From Sphingomonas sp. (lineage in GTDB: Bacteria; Pseudomonadota; Alphaproteobacteria; Sphingomonadales; Sphingomonadaceae): 15,771 bases of DNA. Location of the stretch: positions 1-15,771 of the forward strand of contig JAICXF010000044.1 of NCBI GenBank assembly GCA_025981625.1, written 5' to 3'. This document shows positions 1-7,204 of this stretch, piece after piece. A model generated the notes under the pieces. It was given only the letters and a program-made list of their open reading frames with translations. It was not told the origin of the DNA and did not search any database. Made by a program: the position numbers and the translations under genes. Position 1 is the stretch's first letter. Each line of letters starts with the position of its first letter.

Positions 1-444
1 GCTGCGATCGTCGAGGCGCTGAAGGCGCGCTTCCCGGCGATCCGCGTCCCGCGGAGCGAAGACATCTGCTACGCGACGTCCAACCGGCAGGCGGCGGTCA
101 AGGCGATCGCGCCCGAATGTGACCGGATGCTGGTCATCGGGGCGCCGAACAGCAGCAATTCGCTCCGTCTCGCCGAGGTCGCCGAGCGGATGGGCGTCGC
201 TGCCCGGCTGATCGAACGCGCATCCGACATCGACTGGGCCTGGCTGGGCCAGCCGGCGAAAGTCGGCATCACCGCCGGCGCATCCGCACCCGAGGTCCTT
301 GTGCGCGAAGTGGTCGAGGCACTCGCCGAACGGTTCGAGGTGTCCGAGGCGCAGGCCGACCACACCCCCGAGCGGATGATTTTCAAGCTCCCGCGAGAGC
401 TTACATCCTCCCCTGCATTTGCAGGGGAGGGGGACCGCACGTAG
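1..444 (+). CDS. ispH: 4-hydroxy-3-methylbut-2-enyl diphosphate reductase, C-terminal part
   Basis: The reading frame is open from base 1, so the gene begins upstream; about 147 codons are present. IspH is a [4Fe-4S] enzyme that makes IPP and DMAPP in the last step of the MEP isoprenoid pathway in the cytosol. The fragment shows the family's [10 protein letters not shown] motif, whose Cys (codon 67-69) is the third cluster ligand. It also shows the diphosphate-binding segment [11 protein letters not shown] and the C-terminal [11 protein letters not shown] strand. The normal end is around MIFKLPRE. Here the last 13 or so residues ([13 protein letters not shown]) are encoded by the palindromic repeat starting near 407, which also supplies the TAG stop at 442-444. 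The next gene, rnhA, starts 64 bases downstream. Identity is certain; the tail is probably functionally neutral (inference). Confidence 0.95.
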   Translation, partial: AAIVEALKARFPAIRVPRSEDICYATSNRQAAVKAIAPECDRMLVIGAPNSSNSLRLAEVAERMGVAARLIERASDIDWAWLGQPAKVGITAGASAPEVLVREVVEALAERFEVSEAQADHTPERMIFKLPRELTSSPAFAGEGDRT

Positions 445-508
445 TGCGGTGGAGGGGCCCCTCCGTCAGACCTTCGGCCTGCCACCTCCCCTCGAAATCG
501 AGGGGAGG
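407..508. repeat. Double (inverted) palindromic repeat between ispH and rnhA
   Basis: Two 51-base units lie head to head: 407-457 on the plus strand and 458-508 on the minus strand, joined by the perfect palindrome GGAGGGGCCCCTCC (451-464). Each unit begins with a hairpin, CCTCCCCTGC-ATTT-GCAGGGGAGG (407-430) or, on the minus strand, CCTCCCCTCG-ATTT-CGAGGGGAGG (508-485). The two differ only by a GC-to-CG change on both sides of the stem. A second small hairpin follows in each: ACCGCAC-GTA-GTGCGGT (434-450), and CAGGCC-GAA-GGTCTG on the minus strand (481-467, one G.U pair). Each unit ends in GGAGGGG. The element overlaps the last codons and stop of ispH and abuts the ATG of rnhA. It could also act as an mRNA stabiliser or attenuator, but there is no T-tract, so a classical terminator is unlikely. 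Confidence 0.85.
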
Positions 509-967
509 ATGAAGGACCTCCCTTTCGTAGAAATGTTCACCGACGGCGCGTGCCGGGGAAACCCCGGACCGGGCGGGTGGGCGGCGCTGCTCCGCATGGG
601 CGACAAGGAGAAGGAGCTTGCAGGCGGCGAGCCGCTGACGACGAACAACCGGATGGAGTTGATGGCCGCGATCCGCGGGCTCGAGGCGCTCAGGCGTCCA
701 TGCCGGGTCGAGCTTCACACCGACAGCGTCTACGTCCGCGACGGAATCACCCGCTGGATCCACAAGTGGCGCCAGAACGGCTGGCGAACCTCCGACAAGA
801 AGCCGGTCAAAAATGCCGAGCTGTGGCAGCAGCTGCTCGAGGCCTCGGAACCGCACCGAATCGAGTGGCGCTGGGTCAAAGGCCATAGCGGCCATCCTGA
901 GAACGACCGCGTCGACGCGCTCGCCTGCGCCGAGGCGGACGATCAGCGGCGCCATCACCGGCTCTGA
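509..967 (+). CDS. rnhA: Ribonuclease HI
   Basis: Encodes 152 residues, the usual RNase HI size. The enzyme cleaves the RNA strand of RNA/DNA hybrids (Okazaki primers, R-loops) using two metal ions. The DEDD active site is complete: Asp12 in [15 protein letters not shown], Glu50 in TNNRMEL, Asp72 in HTDSVYV and Asp136 in NDRVDALA. His126 in VKGHSGH is also present, as is the basic handle region [20 protein letters not shown]. The ATG at 509 is chosen because it gives the full first beta strand; the in-frame ATG at 533 would remove most of it. The purine-rich AGGGGAGG at 501-508 touches the ATG with no spacer and belongs to the upstream palindromic repeat, so initiation may be inefficient or shifted. 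The gene ends 23 bases before the convergent dehydrogenase gene. Confidence 0.96.
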   Translation: MKDLPFVEMFTDGACRGNPGPGGWAALLRMGDKEKELAGGEPLTTNNRMELMAAIRGLEALRRPCRVELHTDSVYVRDGITRWIHKWRQNGWRTSDKKPVKNAELWQQLLEASEPHRIEWRWVKGHSGHPENDRVDALACAEADDQRRHHRL

Positions 968-990
968 TTGGAAAGTTGGCGGCGAACCGA

Positions 991-2085
991 TCAGCGTGCG
1001 AATCGAGTCGGCGAAAACACCGCCGGATCGATGTGCGCGACGGTCTGATCGGGTTCTTCGTCAAGCAATGATGCAGCGGCGAGCATCGAGGCAGCCGGCG
1101 AGGTCTGGATGCCGAAGCCGCCCTGCCCTGCACACCAGAAGAACCCGGACACGCCGGGATGGAAGCCATAGACCGGCAGCCGGTCGGGCGCGAAGCTCCT
1201 CAGTCCTGCCCAGCGCCGCTCGATCCGCTCGACGGGCCAATCGACCACTTGCTGGAATCGGTCGATCGCCACTGCCACGTCCAGCTCCTCCGGCGCTGCA
1301 TCGCACGGAGCGCTCGGGATCTCGTCGTGAGGCGAAAGCCACAGCGAGCTGTCGCCCTCGCCCTTGAAGTAGAAGGTGCCCTCGGCGTCGTCCACGAGCG
1401 GAAGATTTCTGAGGCCGGAGCGGCCGACCCGCAACTGCACCATCGTCCTTCGCTTGGGCGCAATGCCGAGCGGCGCGACTCCAGCAAGGTCCGCGACCGA
1501 ATCCGCCCAGGCTCCAGCCGCGTCGACGAGGGCGGGCGCGGTTCTGATCGACCCCCCACTCAGCGACAAGATCCAGCGATCGCCACGGCGCTCGGCGCCG
1601 ATCAGCCTTGCACCTGTTTCGACTGTCCCTCCACGACGCCGAAACCGGCGCAGGAAGGCGGCGTGCAGCGCGGCAACGTCGATGTCGGCGCAGCTCGGCT
1701 CGAGCAGCGCACGCCGCCACTCCGACCGAATGCCTGGGATGAGTCGCTCCAGCTCCGCTCGCTCGACAATGCGTGATTCGACGGCTCGCGGCAGCTCGGG
1801 AAGCTGGTCGCGCGTGAGGTGGAGGTCTCCCCGGACGCGCAGGAATCCGCGCTCTGAAAAATCTTTCGGCGGATCGCCGAGGAATTCGCGCGACGCGAGC
1901 GTCAGCTTCGCAACCTCGGGACCGCCGTAGCTCTCGAGATAGAAAGCGGCCGATCGTCCGGTCGAATGATAGCCGCACTGCTCTTCGGCCTCGACGATCA
2001 GCGTCCGCCGCTTGCCCGCAATCTGCGCACCCAGACTGGCTCCCGCAATTCCGCCGCCGACGATGATGACATCGAAATCGCTCAT
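991..2085 (-). CDS. FAD-dependent D-amino-acid dehydrogenase, DauA-like
   Basis: Encodes 364 residues of the DAO/glycine-oxidase flavoprotein family. The N-terminal dinucleotide fold has GGGIAGAS (residues 10-17) and the ribose-binding acidic residue Glu32. The sequence closely follows the Pseudomonas D-arginine dehydrogenase DauA as I recall it. Shared segments are GYHSTGRSAA (38-47), ADIDV, GAWADSVADLAGVAPLGI, APKRRT, WAGLRSF and the C-terminal GQGGFGIQTS. Such enzymes oxidise D-amino acids to 2-oxo acids plus ammonia and pass electrons to a quinone rather than O2. Two positions I remember as active-site residues differ: His48 is Phe and Glu87 is Asp, so the substrate may not be D-arginine. 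ATG at 2085 is preferred to the GTG at 2088: GGGAAG lies just upstream and the numbering then matches DauA. It diverges from the Tad operon over only 50 bases. Family certain, substrate unknown. Confidence 0.85.
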   Translation of the reverse strand: MSDFDVIIVGGGIAGASLGAQIAGKRRTLIVEAEEQCGYHSTGRSAAFYLESYGGPEVAKLTLASREFLGDPPKDFSERGFLRVRGDLHLTRDQLPELPRAVESRIVERAELERLIPGIRSEWRRALLEPSCADIDVAALHAAFLRRFRRRGGTVETGARLIGAERRGDRWILSLSGGSIRTAPALVDAAGAWADSVADLAGVAPLGIAPKRRTMVQLRVGRSGLRNLPLVDDAEGTFYFKGEGDSSLWLSPHDEIPSAPCDAAPEELDVAVAIDRFQQVVDWPVERIERRWAGLRSFAPDRLPVYGFHPGVSGFFWCAGQGGFGIQTSPAASMLAAASLLDEEPDQTVAHIDPAVFSPTRFAR

Positions 2086-2135
2086 CACTTCCCGCGGTTA
2101 CGAATTGGAAAGCCGCGCCGTCTAGGGGTGGCGTG

Positions 2136-2609
2136 ATGTTCAACGGCACGTTTACCGATATCCTGCTCCTCGCGCTTGCGGCGATCCTGGTCGTTGCGGC
2201 GGTGGTCGACGTGCGTACCTTCACGATTTCGAACCGGCTCAACCTGACGGTGGCGCTGCTTGCGCCCGTTTATTGGCTGTCTGTGGCTCTATCGCCCTGG
2301 CCGGACATGGCGGCTCAGATTGCAGCCGGCGCCATCGTGTTCGTTCTGTTCGCCGGCGCATTTTATGCCGGGATGATGGGCGGCGGTGACGTCAAGCTCG
2401 CTGCAGCGGTTGCGCTGTGGTTCTCGCCGTTCGCGACGCTGAAATTCCTCGTGATCACGTCGATGGCGGGCGGGGTCCTGACGATGGTCGTCCTCGCCTG
2501 GCACCACGCGCGGAAGCGCGAGGGGCGGCCGGAGGTTCCGTACGGGGTCGCGATCGCGGTCGGCGGTCTCGCGATTCTCACCCAACGCTTTCTTAACCAA
2601 TTTGCCTGA
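2136..2609 (+). CDS. cpaA: Prepilin peptidase of the Tad system (CpaA/TadV)
   Basis: Encodes 157 residues, a short type IV prepilin peptidase lacking the N-terminal methyltransferase part of PilD, as is usual for TadV/CpaA. It is an inner-membrane aspartyl protease that cleaves the leader peptide of Flp pilins and pseudopilins. The two catalytic aspartates are visible: Asp25 in VVDVRTFTISN and Asp85 in MGGGDVKL, the GxGD motif. About five hydrophobic segments are present (roughly residues 6-24, 36-54, 59-80, 98-121 and 138-150). ATG 2136 is preferred over GTG 2133 because AGGGG at 2124-2128 gives a 7-base spacing. First gene of the tad operon, 46 bases before cpaB. Its pilin substrate is not encoded in this window. 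Confidence 0.93.
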   Translation: MFNGTFTDILLLALAAILVVAAVVDVRTFTISNRLNLTVALLAPVYWLSVALSPWPDMAAQIAAGAIVFVLFAGAFYAGMMGGGDVKLAAAVALWFSPFATLKFLVITSMAGGVLTMVVLAWHHARKREGRPEVPYGVAIAVGGLAILTQRFLNQFA

Positions 2610-2655
2610 TTTGTGAGGCTGTTCTGATGACCCGTCTTGGGGAGGCGACTGCGCC

Positions 2656-3693
2656 ATGGATGTGAAGAAGCTCGCTCTGCTCGTTGGAGCGCTGGTCATT
2701 GCGGTGGTCACCGCGGTGATGGCCAAGAACATGTTCGCCGGCGCCGGCGCTCAGCAGGCTGCTGCTGCGCCAGTCGTTCCGGTCGGGCCGAAGATCCTGG
2801 TCGCCAAGAAGGCGCTTCCGGTCGGGACCATCATCGATCCCGACAGCTTCGCTTTCCAGCCATGGCCCAAGGAGCTCATGCAGGGCGCCTACTACGTCGA
2901 GGGTCAGCCGGATTCGAAGACTCTCGCCGGCACCGTTGTCCGCTATGCGATTGCCGCGGGCCAGCCGGTCACGCGCGGCTCGCTCGTCGGTCCGCAGGAC
3001 CGCGGCTTCCTCGCCGCGGCGCTTGGCCCGGGCATGCGCGCTGTTACGGTTCCGGTGAACACGACGACCGGCGTCGCGGGCTTCATCTTCCCGGGCGACC
3101 ATGTCGACATGGTGCTGACCCAGCAGGTCGCGGGCGGCGGCGACGGTCCCCCGCTCAAGGTCTCTGAAACCATCGTTCGAAACGTCCGCGTTCTCGCGAC
3201 CGACCAGCGCTTCACCGACAAGGACGAGGACGGCAAGACTCCCGTCCGCACCTTCTCGAACGTGACCTTCGAGGTGACCCCCAAGATCGCCGAGAAGATC
3301 GCGGTCGCGCAGAGCATCGGACAGCTGTCGCTGTCGCTGCGCTCGATCGCCGACAATACGGCCGAGCTCGAGCGTGCCGTTGCCGCCGGCGACATCAAGA
3401 TCCCGGCGAACGCCAGCCCGGCGCAGGAGCGGCAGATGCTGCTCGCTTATTCGGACCGGCCGATGGATACGAACACGACTTTCACGACTGGCGGCGACGT
3501 ATCCCGCTTCCAGCGCCGCTCCGTGCCCGCGAAGGCCAATTCGGGCGGCGACCAGATGGCCGGGGCCCTCGCCGCTGTCGGCAAGGGCATCAGCAAGGCG
3601 CTTGGCCAGGCTGAAGCGCCCGTCGTCTCCGGCCCCGTCGTGCGCGTCGCGCGCGGCAATAATGTCACCGTTGTTCCGGTGGGAGCTCGCTAA
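2656..3693 (+). CDS. cpaB: Flp pilus assembly protein CpaB/RcpC
   Basis: Encodes 345 residues. One N-terminal membrane anchor (about residues 5-23) is followed by an Ala/Pro linker and a periplasmic SAF-like domain starting at ILVAKKALPVGTIIDPDSF (about 47-115). The CpaB/RcpC domain follows, with RAVTVPVNTTTGVAGFIFPGDHVDMVLT, the family hallmark. In Tad systems this protein works with the secretin CpaC in the periplasm or outer membrane; its SAF domain is proposed to bind glycan. The C-terminal 100 residues are Ala/Gly/Ser-rich, low in complexity and probably flexible. The start is supported by GGGGAGG about ten bases upstream. The TAA stop lies one base from the cpaC ATG, implying translational coupling. 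Confidence 0.94.
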   Translation: MDVKKLALLVGALVIAVVTAVMAKNMFAGAGAQQAAAAPVVPVGPKILVAKKALPVGTIIDPDSFAFQPWPKELMQGAYYVEGQPDSKTLAGTVVRYAIAAGQPVTRGSLVGPQDRGFLAAALGPGMRAVTVPVNTTTGVAGFIFPGDHVDMVLTQQVAGGGDGPPLKVSETIVRNVRVLATDQRFTDKDEDGKTPVRTFSNVTFEVTPKIAEKIAVAQSIGQLSLSLRSIADNTAELERAVAAGDIKIPANASPAQERQMLLAYSDRPMDTNTTFTTGGDVSRFQRRSVPAKANSGGDQMAGALAAVGKGISKALGQAEAPVVSGPVVRVARGNNVTVVPVGAR

Positions 3694-3694
3694 C

Positions 3695-5224
3695 ATGAAC
3701 ATTCAAGCAATCAGCCGCCGGGCGCGCCTCGGCACCGCCGTTGCGGCGCTCGCTGTCGGCATTGCCGCGGTGGCCGCTCCGGCGCCCGCCGTGGCCCAGC
3801 CCAAGGTGTACAGTTCGGGAAGCTATCGTCCCTCGCAGCAGGTCCTGCTGTCGGTCGGCGAAGGCGAGATGATCAACCTTCCGCGCAACGTCGCGAACGT
3901 CTGGACCTCGGCCCCCGATGTGGCGGACGTCTACGTCAACAGCCCGCGGCAGATGAACCTGTTCGGCAAAAAGGCGGGCGAGGCCACCGTCATCGCCACC
4001 GATGCGGGCGGTTCGGTGGTTTATGGGGCGAACGTTCGGGTCAACCAGAACATCAGCTCCATCAACCAAATCGTGCACGAAGCGATGCCCGATTCGAACA
4101 TCAGCGTGACCACCGTCGGCCAGGTCGCGGTGCTCAACGGCACCGTCGCCTCGCCCGAGGACGCCGAGCAGGCCGAGATGCTGGTCAAGGCCGCGCTCAA
4201 CCCAGGTGTCGACGTGACCGCCGCCAACGCAGCGCTCAACATCGTGCCGGTCAGCCGGCTCAAGGTCGCAACCCCGCTCCAGGTGATGCTCAAGGTCCGC
4301 ATCGCGGAAATGAACCGCTCGCTGGTCAAACAATTCGGGGTCAACCTGCTCAACGGCGGCACCAGCCACACCGGACATATTTTCGGGATCGGTCGAGGCA
4401 CCCCCGGGACAATCAATGTCGCGAACGGCCCCGCGGATCCGCTTACCGGCGTGCAGCAGCAAACCGTCACCGGCGTTACGTTCAACAATCTCGTCGGTGG
4501 CACGACGCTCGGTCTCTTCGGCAGGATCCTAGGTACCGATCTTCTCGGTACGCTCGATCTGCTGGAGAATGACGGCGTGGTCACGACGCTCGCCGAGCCG
4601 AACCTGACTGCGCTCTCCGGCGAAACGGCGAGCTTCCTCGCCGGCGGCGAGTTCCCGATCCCGATCAGCCAGGCGCTCGGCGCCGTGACCATCGAGTACA
4701 AGCAATATGGCGTCGGCCTGGCGTTCACGCCGGTCGTGCTCGCCGACGGCCGCATTTCGATGCGCGTCCGGCCGGAAGTGAGCCAGCTCAGCGACGCGGG
4801 CTCGGTCAAGCTCAACGGCTTCACCGTCCCGGCGCTGACGACCCGCCGTGCGGAAACGACGGTGGAGCTCGGTTCGGGCCAGTCGTTCATGATCGCCGGG
4901 CTGCTGCAGAACAACAACTCGAACAGTATCGAGAAGGCGCCGTTCCTCGGCGACATCCCGGTGCTCGGCGCCCTGTTCCGCTCGACCAAGTTCCAGCGCG
5001 ACGAGACCGAGCTGGTGATCATCGTCACGCCGTACCTGGTGAAGCCGGTCTCCGGCCAGCTCGCCACGCCGGCAGACGGCTATCGCGCGCCGGACGACAT
5101 CCAGCGCAATTTCCTCGGTCAGAGCTACACCGGCAAGAGCGGATCGGTTCAGCCGACCGCGATCCAGGCGGCACCGACGGTCGCGCCTGCCGGACCGGTC
5201 GCTGCACCGGGGTTCAGGCTGTGA
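3695..5224 (+). CDS. cpaC: Tad pilus outer-membrane secretin CpaC/RcpA
   Basis: Encodes 509 residues. A Sec signal peptide covers 1-34 (cleavage after AVA). It is followed by a pilus-secretin N-terminal domain (about 48-115: VLLSVGEGEMINLPRNVANVWTS), a BON/POTRA-like segment (about 120-190) and the conserved secretin domain (about 195-460). Hallmarks are TLAEPNLTALSGETASFLAGG, the VGLAFTPVVL-RISMRVRPEVS strand pair, and PFLGDIPVLGALFRS near residue 415, followed by ETELVIIVTPYLV. The product forms the multimeric outer-membrane channel through which the Flp pilus passes. The tail is Pro/Ala-rich, probably flexible and periplasmic. The frame is open upstream to 3374 inside cpaB, but ATG 3695 is the only start that gives a signal peptide. 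Confidence 0.95.
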   Translation: MNIQAISRRARLGTAVAALAVGIAAVAAPAPAVAQPKVYSSGSYRPSQQVLLSVGEGEMINLPRNVANVWTSAPDVADVYVNSPRQMNLFGKKAGEATVIATDAGGSVVYGANVRVNQNISSINQIVHEAMPDSNISVTTVGQVAVLNGTVASPEDAEQAEMLVKAALNPGVDVTAANAALNIVPVSRLKVATPLQVMLKVRIAEMNRSLVKQFGVNLLNGGTSHTGHIFGIGRGTPGTINVANGPADPLTGVQQQTVTGVTFNNLVGGTTLGLFGRILGTDLLGTLDLLENDGVVTTLAEPNLTALSGETASFLAGGEFPIPISQALGAVTIEYKQYGVGLAFTPVVLADGRISMRVRPEVSQLSDAGSVKLNGFTVPALTTRRAETTVELGSGQSFMIAGLLQNNNSNSIEKAPFLGDIPVLGALFRSTKFQRDETELVIIVTPYLVKPVSGQLATPADGYRAPDDIQRNFLGQSYTGKSGSVQPTAIQAAPTVAPAGPVAAPGFRL

Positions 5225-5253
5225 CCCGCGGCCACACAGAGAAGGATTGGACG

Positions 5254-5883
5254 ATGCGTTCTACAATCATCCTCGTTGCGCTCGCCTCCTCGCTGGCAGG
5301 CTGCAACACGCCGGACATGGCGAGCAAGGGCGTTGCCTCGGTGAACGTGCCCGTCGTGACCAGCACGAGCTACGTGTTCGACGCTGCAGCGCCCGACGGC
5401 GCGCTCGCTCCGGGCGAAGCCGACCGGCTCAACGGCTGGTTCCAGGGCCTGGACGTCGGCTACGGTGACACGATCTACGTCGATGGCGTGGACGCTCAAG
5501 CGGCGCGCGGCCAGGTTGCTGCGGTCGCAGGCGAGTATGGCATGATGGTCGCCGCCGGCGCGCCCGTCACGACTGGCGCAGTTCAGCCGGGCATGGTGCG
5601 CGTGGTGGTTACGCGCCAGCGCGCAAGCGTGCCGGGCTGTCCCAACTGGAGCGTTCCTTCGCAGCCCAATTACGACAACCGCAGCATGTCCAACTTCGGC
5701 TGCGGCGTGAACAGCAACATCGCGGCGATGGTCGCCAACCCCGAGGACCTGGTCCACGGGCAGGAGGCCGTCGGCACCGGCGACGTGCGCACCGCCGCAC
5801 GCGCCGTCCAGCTTTACCGCTCCACGCCGCCGACCGGCAGCAAGGGGCTTCAGGACGTGTCCACCAAGGGGGGAAGCCAATAA
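5254..5883 (+). CDS. cpaD: Tad pilus assembly lipoprotein CpaD
   Basis: Encodes 209 residues. The N-terminus is a lipoprotein signal peptide with lipobox LAGC and Cys17 as the lipidated residue, so the mature protein is expected at the outer membrane. The CpaD signature GCPNWS-PNYDNRSMSNFGCGVNSNIAAMVANPEDLV lies in the C-terminal half. In Caulobacter-type Tad systems CpaD accompanies the secretin CpaC and helps its assembly (family knowledge). ATG 5254 is chosen because AGAAGG lies about eight bases upstream and a correct lipobox spacing results. A GTG at 5221, overlapping the cpaC stop, would add 11 hydrophilic residues before the signal. The TAA stop overlaps the cpaE ATG by one base. Confidence 0.93.
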   Translation: MRSTIILVALASSLAGCNTPDMASKGVASVNVPVVTSTSYVFDAAAPDGALAPGEADRLNGWFQGLDVGYGDTIYVDGVDAQAARGQVAAVAGEYGMMVAAGAPVTTGAVQPGMVRVVVTRQRASVPGCPNWSVPSQPNYDNRSMSNFGCGVNSNIAAMVANPEDLVHGQEAVGTGDVRTAARAVQLYRSTPPTGSKGLQDVSTKGGSQ

Positions 5884-7151
5884 TGAACGCTCCGTTCCAG
5901 GCACGCGCGGGACTTCGCGACCCGTTCACCGCCTTCGTGTGCGACGATGCGACGGCCGACATGCTGCGGCCGGTCGCGGTCGAGCACGGCTGGTCCCCGG
6001 AGAAGGTGAACAAGGGCGGTCTTCGCAATGCGGTGCAGTCGCTGTCCGTGTCGGCGAGCCCGAACATCCTGTTCGTCGACCTCAGCGAGTCCGCCGACCC
6101 GCTCAACGACATCAACGCGCTTGCGGAGGTGTGCGAGCCGGGCACGATCGTCATCGCGGCCGGCGCCGTCAACGACGTGCGCCTCTACCGCGACCTGGTC
6201 GCGAGCGGCATCCACGATTATCTGCTGAAGCCGTTCACGGTCGACCAGCTGCGCGACACCTTCGCCCATGCCCAGATGATCCTGTCGGGACCGCGCGGGG
6301 AAGCCCAGGCCGACAAGCCGCACGTGATGGCGGCGGTGATCGGCGTTCGCGGCGGAGTCGGCGCATCGACGCTTGCGACCTCGCTCGCATGGTTGCTCGG
6401 CGAAAAGGCGCACCGCTCGACTGCCCTCCTCGACCTCGACGTGCATTTCGGCACCGGCGCACTGGCGCTCGACCTAGAGCCGGGCCGCGGACTGACCGAC
6501 GCGATCGAGAACCCGAGCCGGATCGACGGGCTGTTCATCGAGCGGGCAATGGTCCGCGCGAACGAGCGCCTGTCGGTGCTGTCGGCGGAGGCGCCGATCC
6601 ACCAGCCGCTGGCCACCGACGGAACCGCGTTCTTCGCGCTCCAGGAAGAGATGCGGAACGCGTTCGAATCGACCGTTCTCGACCTTCCGCGGCACATGCT
6701 CATCCAGCACCCGCACCTGGTCCACGACGCCCATGTCGCGGTCGTGGTCGCCGAGCTGACGCTCGCCGCGACTCGCGACACGATCCGGGTCCTTGCGTGG
6801 CTCAAGTCGAATGCGCCGCAAACCAAAGTCGTGGTCGTCGCAAACGGCATTCCGTCGGGTGGCGCGCTGGAGATCAACCGCAAGGATTTCGAGCAGTCGA
6901 TCGAGCGGCAGGTGGACATCGTCTTCCCGTTCGACGCCAAGCTTGCCGCGCAGGCGGCGAAGCTCGGAAAGCCGATGGCCGAAGTCGCAAGCGGCAAGAT
7001 GGCAGGCCCCTTCAACACGCTCTCCAACATGGTGCTGAGCCATGCGAGCGACGAAGGCGCAGGCACCGACAAGGCGCCAGCCGCGGCAGCCAAGTCGCTG
7101 GTCGGCAACCTGAAGTCGATGTTGTCGAAGCCGAAGGACAAGGCTGCGTAA
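5883..7151 (+). CDS. cpaE: Pilus assembly protein CpaE/TadZ (receiver-like plus ParA/MinD-like ATPase)
   Basis: Encodes 422 residues. The N-terminal 1-130 is a degenerate response-regulator fold: it has ILFVDLSE and a YLLKPFTVDQLRDTF end, like REC domains. Residues about 147-400 form a MinD/ParA-type ATPase with VRGGVGAST in place of the deviant Walker A and LLDLDVHFGTGALALDLEP after it. The conserved GK[ST] lysine is Ala here and the signature first lysine is Arg. CpaE proteins commonly lack the former, but its loss argues for weak or no ATP hydrolysis. CpaE/TadZ places the Tad apparatus at a cell pole (family knowledge). The start codon overlaps the cpaD stop. The next gene should be cpaF/tadA, but tadB follows after 53 bases. 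Confidence 0.94.
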   Translation: MNAPFQARAGLRDPFTAFVCDDATADMLRPVAVEHGWSPEKVNKGGLRNAVQSLSVSASPNILFVDLSESADPLNDINALAEVCEPGTIVIAAGAVNDVRLYRDLVASGIHDYLLKPFTVDQLRDTFAHAQMILSGPRGEAQADKPHVMAAVIGVRGGVGASTLATSLAWLLGEKAHRSTALLDLDVHFGTGALALDLEPGRGLTDAIENPSRIDGLFIERAMVRANERLSVLSAEAPIHQPLATDGTAFFALQEEMRNAFESTVLDLPRHMLIQHPHLVHDAHVAVVVAELTLAATRDTIRVLAWLKSNAPQTKVVVVANGIPSGGALEINRKDFEQSIERQVDIVFPFDAKLAAQAAKLGKPMAEVASGKMAGPFNTLSNMVLSHASDEGAGTDKAPAAAAKSLVGNLKSMLSKPKDKAA

Positions 7152-7159
7152 TCCGTCCG

Positions 7160-7175
7160 CGGCGCTTCTGCGCCG
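7160..7175 (+). other. Hairpin between cpaE and tadB
   Basis: CGGCGC-TTCT-GCGCCG forms a perfect six-base stem with a four-base loop, in the 53-base gap after the cpaE stop. No T-tract follows, so it is unlikely to be an intrinsic terminator. It may stabilise a processed transcript end, or mark the junction where cpaF is missing. Confidence 0.5.
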
Positions 7176-7204
7176 TGGCCAGATGTTGAGAGGCGAAGGC
7201 AAGA

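Noticed and set aside
406..508. Intrinsic terminator after ispH
   Set aside because: Strong hairpins but no T-tract, and the two-unit inverted layout fits a repeat better.
2098..2126. TTACGA - 17 bases - TCTAGG as a promoter for cpaA
   Set aside because: The -10 box would overlap the AGGGG ribosome-binding site, leaving almost no leader; matches are poor.
2593..3702. Long minus-strand open frame opposite cpaB
   Set aside because: Antisense shadow of a high-GC gene; no domain, and the sense frame matches CpaB throughout.
5883..7151. CpaE as a broken ATPase because the Walker A lysine is missing
   Set aside because: Substitution of the GK lysine is common in the CpaE/TadZ family, so it is not evidence of decay.
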